Shown piece by piece: positions 31,602-35,335 of a stretch of 35,335 bases of DNA; positions within the stretch are counted from its first letter, which is position 1; the number at the start of each line of letters is the position of its first letter. The stretch is from positions 1 through 35,335 of the forward strand of contig NZ_QFWJ01000015.1 of NCBI RefSeq assembly GCF_003336805.1, in the 5' to 3' direction. The DNA comes from Marinospirillum perlucidum (GTDB lineage Bacteria; Pseudomonadota; Gammaproteobacteria; Pseudomonadales; Halomonadaceae). A model generated the notes under the pieces. It saw nothing but the letters and a program-made list of their open reading frames with translations. It did not search any database and had not been told where the DNA came from. A program made the translations under genes and the position numbers.

Positions 31602-32216
31602 CTATTGACAGCCAGAAGACTCATAGGTGTTAGCCGCATTCAACTGAATATCCGGAAGATTATCTGCCACCTCGCGATATGTCTTCTTTGATAGAAGCAC
31701 GTCAAGAACAGGCGTTATTGGCTCCGCCCATATTTCCGGCAGATCCGCTTCCCCCTCAGTGACTATAGGAAATGCCAAGCGCTCAGTAGGGGGACAGAAA
31801 TCTGCCGAGACGCCCTCCTTATTTCCTCTAGCATCAACTCGATACCACCCGTGTTCTTTAAGATACAAAGCGTTCAAGCCATGCAAACAAAAAGGTGGCC
31901 CATCACCATCATCACTGATGGTTAACCGTTGATAGCATAGGCCTGCCGGTATTGCATTTGCTCGTAGCAATGCTGCCAGCAAGTGGCTCTTCGCGTAACA
32001 GTAACCTGTTCCGTGTTTCAACACGTCGGATGCCTTACATGTCACAGGATCACACTCGTAATCCCAACTATGCGTGATTTGGTCTCGGACGAAGACAAAG
32101 CACTTCTCTGCAACTACCACGGCACAGTCAACGCCAGCGGCTAGTGACTTCGCCTTGGTCAGCACCTCTGGTGTCTTCCAGTCTATGTATTCCGTTGACT
32201 CTAGATATTGATGCAC
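31602..32216 (-). CDS. Transglutaminase-like domain protein (cassette gene)
   Basis: A 204-residue protein with the papain-like transglutaminase core: Cys73 in KHGTGYCYAKSHLLAALLR, His112 in FCLHGLNALYL and Asp128 in WYRVDARGNKEG, in the order and spacing of the catalytic triad. The substrate is unknown; the family includes peptidases and transamidases. Start GTG at 32216, with TAAGG upstream, 20 bp after the attC core. Its stop abuts the IS110 end; a recognisable attC first core is missing there, as expected if the insertion destroyed it. Confidence 0.85.
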   Translation of the reverse strand: MHQYLESTEYIDWKTPEVLTKAKSLAAGVDCAVVVAEKCFVFVRDQITHSWDYECDPVTCKASDVLKHGTGYCYAKSHLLAALLRANAIPAGLCYQRLTISDDGDGPPFCLHGLNALYLKEHGWYRVDARGNKEGVSADFCPPTERLAFPIVTEGEADLPEIWAEPITPVLDVLLSKKTYREVADNLPDIQLNAANTYESSGCQ

Positions 32217-32235
32217 GACCTTAACTTCTTAATAT

Positions 32236-32320
32236 GGCTAACGCTTTTGTTTAGCGGCGCCCCGACAGGTGCATCCGGTGGAGGCCGTAGGCCAGAATGA
32301 ACTACAACTATTTGTTAGGG
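32236..32320 (-). repeat. attC recombination site (85 bp)
   Basis: On the minus strand it starts CCCTAAC-AAATAG, ends GGCGCCGCTAAAC-AAAAGCGTTAGCC, and has GGCCTACGGCCTCC in the centre. The last part closely matches the classical right half of attC sites (GCGGCTTAA-like, then GCGTTAGG). CTAAC/GTTAG cores face each other at the ends. It separates two cassette genes. This is the clearest attC in the window. Confidence 0.7.
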
Positions 32321-32807
32321 TACGAGTGCGGCATAGCCTGCGAGTTTTTAGGCGACTCGGGCAGCGGGTCCGAACTGCTTTGGCAGATGCGGTCGAACCC
32401 ACCCTATGCCCTGACTGAAGCGCTGTATGAACAAGAGCTTCTGCTTCCGCTTGTTCTTCTGGGGAGTAGGATTTTAATAGTACTCGCGCCCTTTTTTCGT
32501 ACATCCGGCGAGCTAAACAGGGCGCAACAGCTATAAGCAAAGGGCCTTTTTCTTCCAACAAGCTAAAAAATTCGAAAGTGACGATTTGCCCATAACCTTC
32601 TGGATGTGGCTGCCAGGTTGGGTTGAGCCCGACCCAGTTAACACGACCGTCGATGCCATAGCTTCTTGGTTCCCCACCATAGCCTCCCACACCAATTACT
32701 GCATCAAAGCTCCAATTGCGGACTCGACCCATGCAGTCGTTTATACCGAAACGCCCAGCTGCGTCCGGGTCACCAATATGTGTGCGCTTATAGGTCAGTA
32801 TTCGCAT
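32238..32807 (-). CDS. Conserved integron-cassette hypothetical protein, C-terminal end doubtful
   Basis: The frame is 189 codons. The first ~125 residues (MRILTYKRTHIGDPD, FGINDCMGRVRNW, FDAVIGVGGYGGEPRSYGID, WVGLNPTW, ARRMYEKRARVLLKSYSPEE) look like a conserved protein that I associate with gene cassettes; its function is unknown. After about residue 130 the sequence becomes Arg/Thr/Ser-rich, reads straight through the whole attC site and stops inside its last core (GTTAGCC). Normal cassettes stop at the first core, so the true end was probably lost by frameshift. Start ATG at 32807, 14 bp after an attC core; weak ribosome site. Confidence 0.7.
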   Translation of the reverse strand: MRILTYKRTHIGDPDAAGRFGINDCMGRVRNWSFDAVIGVGGYGGEPRSYGIDGRVNWVGLNPTWQPHPEGYGQIVTFEFFSLLEEKGPLLIAVAPCLARRMYEKRARVLLKSYSPEEQAEAEALVHTALQSGHRVGSTASAKAVRTRCPSRLKTRRLCRTRTLTNSCSSFWPTASTGCTCRGAAKQKR

Positions 32808-32820
32808 GAACTATTCTTTT

Positions 32821-32885
32821 CCCTAACGCCCAATTAAGGTGTGAACCACGCTACCACACAACTCAATTTGGACGCCGTAAACACT
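32821..32885 (-). repeat. attC-like site next to the IS21 element
   Basis: On the minus strand the right half is good (CACACCTTAATTGGGC, then GTTAGGG). It pairs with CCAAATTGAGTTGTGTG in the left half to give a bulged stem with a loop of about 11 bases, the attC shape. The outer left core is degenerate (GTTTACGGC where a ...TAACGC is expected), perhaps by loss of one base. Confidence 0.55.
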
Positions 32886-33031
32886 GGACTAAACCCAATG
32901 TTAATGGCCAACTAAACTGACCCGCTTCTGGCCATTAATTTTGACCCACCTCCAGGGTGGCTTTGGCCACCAGAACCAGTACCTTCCCTGAATCATTTTT
33001 CTCAAGGGGAAGGGTTTTGAAGGAGTGGGTT

Positions 33032-34549
33032 GTGATTCATAAAATCAAAGCACTACACGACAACGGCCAGGGTCTTTCTGTCCGAGCCATCAGTAAGCAG
33101 TTGTCCATCTCTCGCAATACCGTTCGCAAGTACCTGCGTCTATCTGAAGAAGCTATTCAAGGTCAGCAGTCCGACCCCAGCCGCAGTAAAAAGCTGGATG
33201 ATTACCGCAGTTATCTGGTGTACCTACTGGGTGAGTTCCCCAAGCTGAGTGCGGTGAAGGTCGCTCGTAAGCTGAAGACTAAATATGGCTCCATCCCTGC
33301 ATCTGATCGAAGTTTGCGCCGTTATATTCAACAGCTGCGCCAGGAAGTGGCTGTAGCTCAGGTTCGTTACTTTGAACCCATTATTGACGATGTGGCCGGT
33401 GTTCAATGTCAGGTCGATCCCGGCGAGCTGCGAGGCGTTCGGATCGGTGATCAGGAGGTGACCCTTCATTTTGTTGTCTTCGTGCTCTCTTTCTCGCGTC
33501 TGATGTATGTGGGCCTGAGCTTCCAGCCCCTTGATACCCAGGCCTTTATTCAACTGCATGATGAAGCCTTCCGGTATTTTGGCGGCATCACCGAAGAGTG
33601 TGTTTATGACCAGACCAAGCTGGTGGTGATCAAGGAGCAATACCGGGAAATCGAGGCCAACCAGCGCTTTTACCAGTATGCCACCACCGCAGGCTTTAGA
33701 ATCCATGCCTGTGAAGGCTATGACCCCCAGAGCAAGGGCAAAGTGGAAGCCGGGGTCAAATACGTCAAGCAGGACTGCTTTTATGGCGAGCACTTTACTA
33801 GTCAGCAAGCGGTTCGAGACCATCTGCAAAACTGGCTGGATGAAGTGGCCAACTGTCGTGAGCATGGCACCACCGGCCAGATCCCCCACACCGTTTTTAT
33901 GGCCGAAGAACGAACTCAGCTGAAGCCTTACCTGGCCCCCAGCAGTCTTCGTCAGCCTTCGGCGATTGAAACTCGTCGTGCGGATAAAACCGGTCTGATC
34001 AGCTACCAAGCCAATAAATACTCCGTGCCTCTGGCCTGGCAGCAGGCTCAGGTCGGTGTAATGCAGCAGGAAGACCACTTGGTCATTACCGACCTGAACA
34101 CCGGTGAGATCCTGGCAGAACATGCCCTCTGTCTTGAGAAGGGCCGGATCATCAAAAACAACAACCACTATCGGGACAGGGAGGCTCGGGTGGCTCAATT
34201 GGAAGTCGAGATCAGCCAAATGCTGGGCGATCAGCTGGGCCAAACACTCTGCCAGCAGATCAGGCGTTCCGAGCCTAGAGTCGTCAAGGATCAGCTGGTG
34301 GCCTTAAAATCCATCCTGGCTCACCTGGAGCCGGAAGATCGAACGCTGCTTGCGCAGCTGGCCGAGCGGCCCGGTATTACCGCTGGCAAGATCAAACGCT
34401 ACCTGGAAGCAGAACGTCAGGCGCGGAGCAAAGGACGTTATCCAGATCACGGTCTGCCAGAGGCGACTTCGGCCAATAATGTAGACCTCTCGGCTTACCA
34501 GCGACTTGGCCAGTCCAGTGGCCAGGAGGTGACCCATGGGCCAGCTTGA
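33032..34549 (+). CDS. istA: IS21-family transposase IstA
   Basis: A 505-residue DDE transposase. The N-terminal helix-turn-helix is VRAISKQLSISRNTVRKYLR. The catalytic core has CQVDPGELRG (first Asp), ECVYDQTKLVV (second Asp) and DPQSKGKVEAGVKYVKQD (Glu). The C-terminal beta-barrel follows (GLISYQANKYSVPL). The GTG at 33032 is preferred because AAGGAG lies six bases before it; the frame also opens at 32957 without a ribosome site. It overlaps istB by 14 bases, typical for the family. Confidence 0.93.
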   Translation: MIHKIKALHDNGQGLSVRAISKQLSISRNTVRKYLRLSEEAIQGQQSDPSRSKKLDDYRSYLVYLLGEFPKLSAVKVARKLKTKYGSIPASDRSLRRYIQQLRQEVAVAQVRYFEPIIDDVAGVQCQVDPGELRGVRIGDQEVTLHFVVFVLSFSRLMYVGLSFQPLDTQAFIQLHDEAFRYFGGITEECVYDQTKLVVIKEQYREIEANQRFYQYATTAGFRIHACEGYDPQSKGKVEAGVKYVKQDCFYGEHFTSQQAVRDHLQNWLDEVANCREHGTTGQIPHTVFMAEERTQLKPYLAPSSLRQPSAIETRRADKTGLISYQANKYSVPLAWQQAQVGVMQQEDHLVITDLNTGEILAEHALCLEKGRIIKNNNHYRDREARVAQLEVEISQMLGDQLGQTLCQQIRRSEPRVVKDQLVALKSILAHLEPEDRTLLAQLAERPGITAGKIKRYLEAERQARSKGRYPDHGLPEATSANNVDLSAYQRLGQSSGQEVTHGPA

Positions 34550-35276
34550 ACAAACCCGCGCCCGTTGCAAAAGCCTGAGACTGACCTGGATGGCTCAACA
34601 GCTCCCTCAGCTGCTCGGTGAAGCTGAAAGTAATGACTGGTCTTATCTACAGTGTATCGACCACCTGATGGGCTATGAGCTGAAAGAACGCGATCAAAAA
34701 CGCATCCAGCGTCACTTCAAACAAGCTCACTTCCCGATGGAAAAGCGCCTGGATGACTTCGACTATCGTCACCAGACCACCATCAATAAACGCCAGATCA
34801 GTGCGCTGCTGGACTTCAACTTCCTGGATCAGCGCCAGAACCTGGTGTTCATCGGGCCACCGGGAGTGGGCAAAACCCACCTGGCCATCGGCCTGGGCTA
34901 CAAAGCCATCGAAGCCGGTTACAAGGTGCTGTTCAAAACGGCCATGACCCTGGTGGAAGAGCTGGAACTGGCTGAAAAACGCGGTGAACTGAAAAAGCGG
35001 ATCAGCCTGCTGGCCAAAAACGACCTGCTGATCATCGATGAGCTGGGCTATCTGCCTATGAGCCGCCAGTCCCGCTACAACCTCTTCCAGCTGGTCAACA
35101 GTCTTTATGAATACCGTTCCATCATCCTGACCACCAACAAGGACTTCACCGACTGGGGAGAGTTTTTCCACAACGACAATGTCGCCATCCCGATCGTGGA
35201 CCGGATCATCCATCACTCACACATCTTCATGCTGGGAGGAGAAAGCTATCGACTGAAAGAAAAGTTAACCAATTAA
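34536..35276 (+). CDS. istB: IS21-family helper ATPase IstB
   Basis: A 246-residue DnaC-like AAA+ ATPase that organises target DNA for IstA. Walker A is GPPGVGKTHL (107-116) and Walker B is LLIIDELGYL. The N-terminal helical region (LRLTWMAQQLPQLLGEAE) is the family's extension. Sensor 1 Asn is in SIILTTNKDF and the C-terminal arginine in IVDRIIHHSHIF. It overlaps the end of istA by 14 bases, implying coupled translation. Intact. Confidence 0.95.
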   Translation: MGQLEQTRARCKSLRLTWMAQQLPQLLGEAESNDWSYLQCIDHLMGYELKERDQKRIQRHFKQAHFPMEKRLDDFDYRHQTTINKRQISALLDFNFLDQRQNLVFIGPPGVGKTHLAIGLGYKAIEAGYKVLFKTAMTLVEELELAEKRGELKKRISLLAKNDLLIIDELGYLPMSRQSRYNLFQLVNSLYEYRSIILTTNKDFTDWGEFFHNDNVAIPIVDRIIHHSHIFMLGGESYRLKEKLTN

Positions 35277-35335
35277 CGCATCAGGTGGGTCAATTTTATT
35301 GGCCAAAGGTGGGTCAAAATAAATGGCCATTGACA

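Larger units (their letters stand above)
27474..32885 (-). other. Distal part of a chromosomal integron cassette array
   Basis: Six minus-strand genes of cassette type, mostly single-gene units, are separated by attC-like sites at 28133, 29428, 29948 (half), 32236 and 32821. An IS110 and an IS21 element have inserted. Cassette genes point away from the integrase in ordinary integrons, so intI and attI should lie beyond the right end. The boundary on the left is near 27430, where ordinary chromosomal genes begin. Confidence 0.65.
32899..35335 (+). mobile_element. IS21-family insertion sequence (2437 bp)
   Basis: The element runs from TGTTAATGGCCA on the left to TGGCCATTGACA at the last base of the window. 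Both ends contain two spaced copies of a GGCCA...TGACCCACC-type repeat (left 32899-32950, right 35284-35335), as is usual for IS21 transposase-binding ends. It holds intact istA and istB. The right flank lies outside the window, so the target duplication cannot be checked. Confidence 0.88.

Noticed and set aside
33224-34243. A 339-codon minus-strand open frame
   Set aside because: It lies entirely antisense to istA, whose catalytic motifs are intact; long antisense frames are common opposite such genes.

Overview
The window looks like a chromosomal segment of a mid-GC gammaproteobacterium, probably a marine or Oceanospirillales/Pseudomonadales-like organism. This rests on the gene families (RlmF, TrmO, MipA, YgiD, YqjG, a tripartite tricarboxylate transporter, DraT/DraG, copper nitrite reductase) and on the array described below. 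The genus is inferred, not shown. I saw no rRNA, tRNA or CRISPR array.

Positions 1-7.3 kb: the tail of an IS481-type transposase runs into glyoxalase I (gloA). Then come a cupin, a LysE exporter and an AraC regulator, followed by a MipA/OmpV outer-membrane protein, a CPBP membrane protease and a second AraC regulator. An 18-bp sequence is repeated in inverted orientation in front of the cupin/lysE pair and in front of mipA. Next is a divergent draT/draG pair, the reversible ADP-ribosylation switch known from nitrogenase control, with no nif gene in view.

Positions 7.3-12.7 kb: this is a quinone/aromatic stress neighbourhood with a YgiD-type dioxygenase, glutathionyl-hydroquinone reductase, DoxX, and a divergent LysR gene with a perfect palindrome in its promoter. 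A MITE-like hairpin repeat lies between the first two. A lipoprotein made of two copies of one domain and an M50-like membrane metalloprotease follow.

Positions 12.8-20.5 kb: a copper nitrite reductase with an extra N-terminal cupredoxin domain, a GDCCVxC zinc-ribbon protein, a CitA/CitB-type two-component system, and the divergent tctCBA transporter operon it probably controls.

Positions 20.5-27.2 kb: housekeeping and hypothetical genes. They include a lipoprotein with a probably frameshifted signal peptide, YjdF, a DUF1848 gene broken by one in-frame TAA, a ZIP transporter, a GFA protein, TrmO, RlmF, a DUF1801 protein and a lipoprotein/membrane-protein pair.

Positions 27.4-32.9 kb: the most interesting part. 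It reads as the distal end of a chromosomal integron cassette array on the minus strand. The cassettes carry DUF6624, a P-loop kinase, a short CDF transporter, an unknown protein, a transglutaminase-like protein and a conserved cassette protein, with attC-like sites between several of them. No integrase gene is present; by gene orientation it should lie to the right of the window. An IS110-family element with a long structured noncoding 3' region sits inside the array. An IS21-family element (istA/istB, 32899-35335) caps it and ends at the last base of the window.
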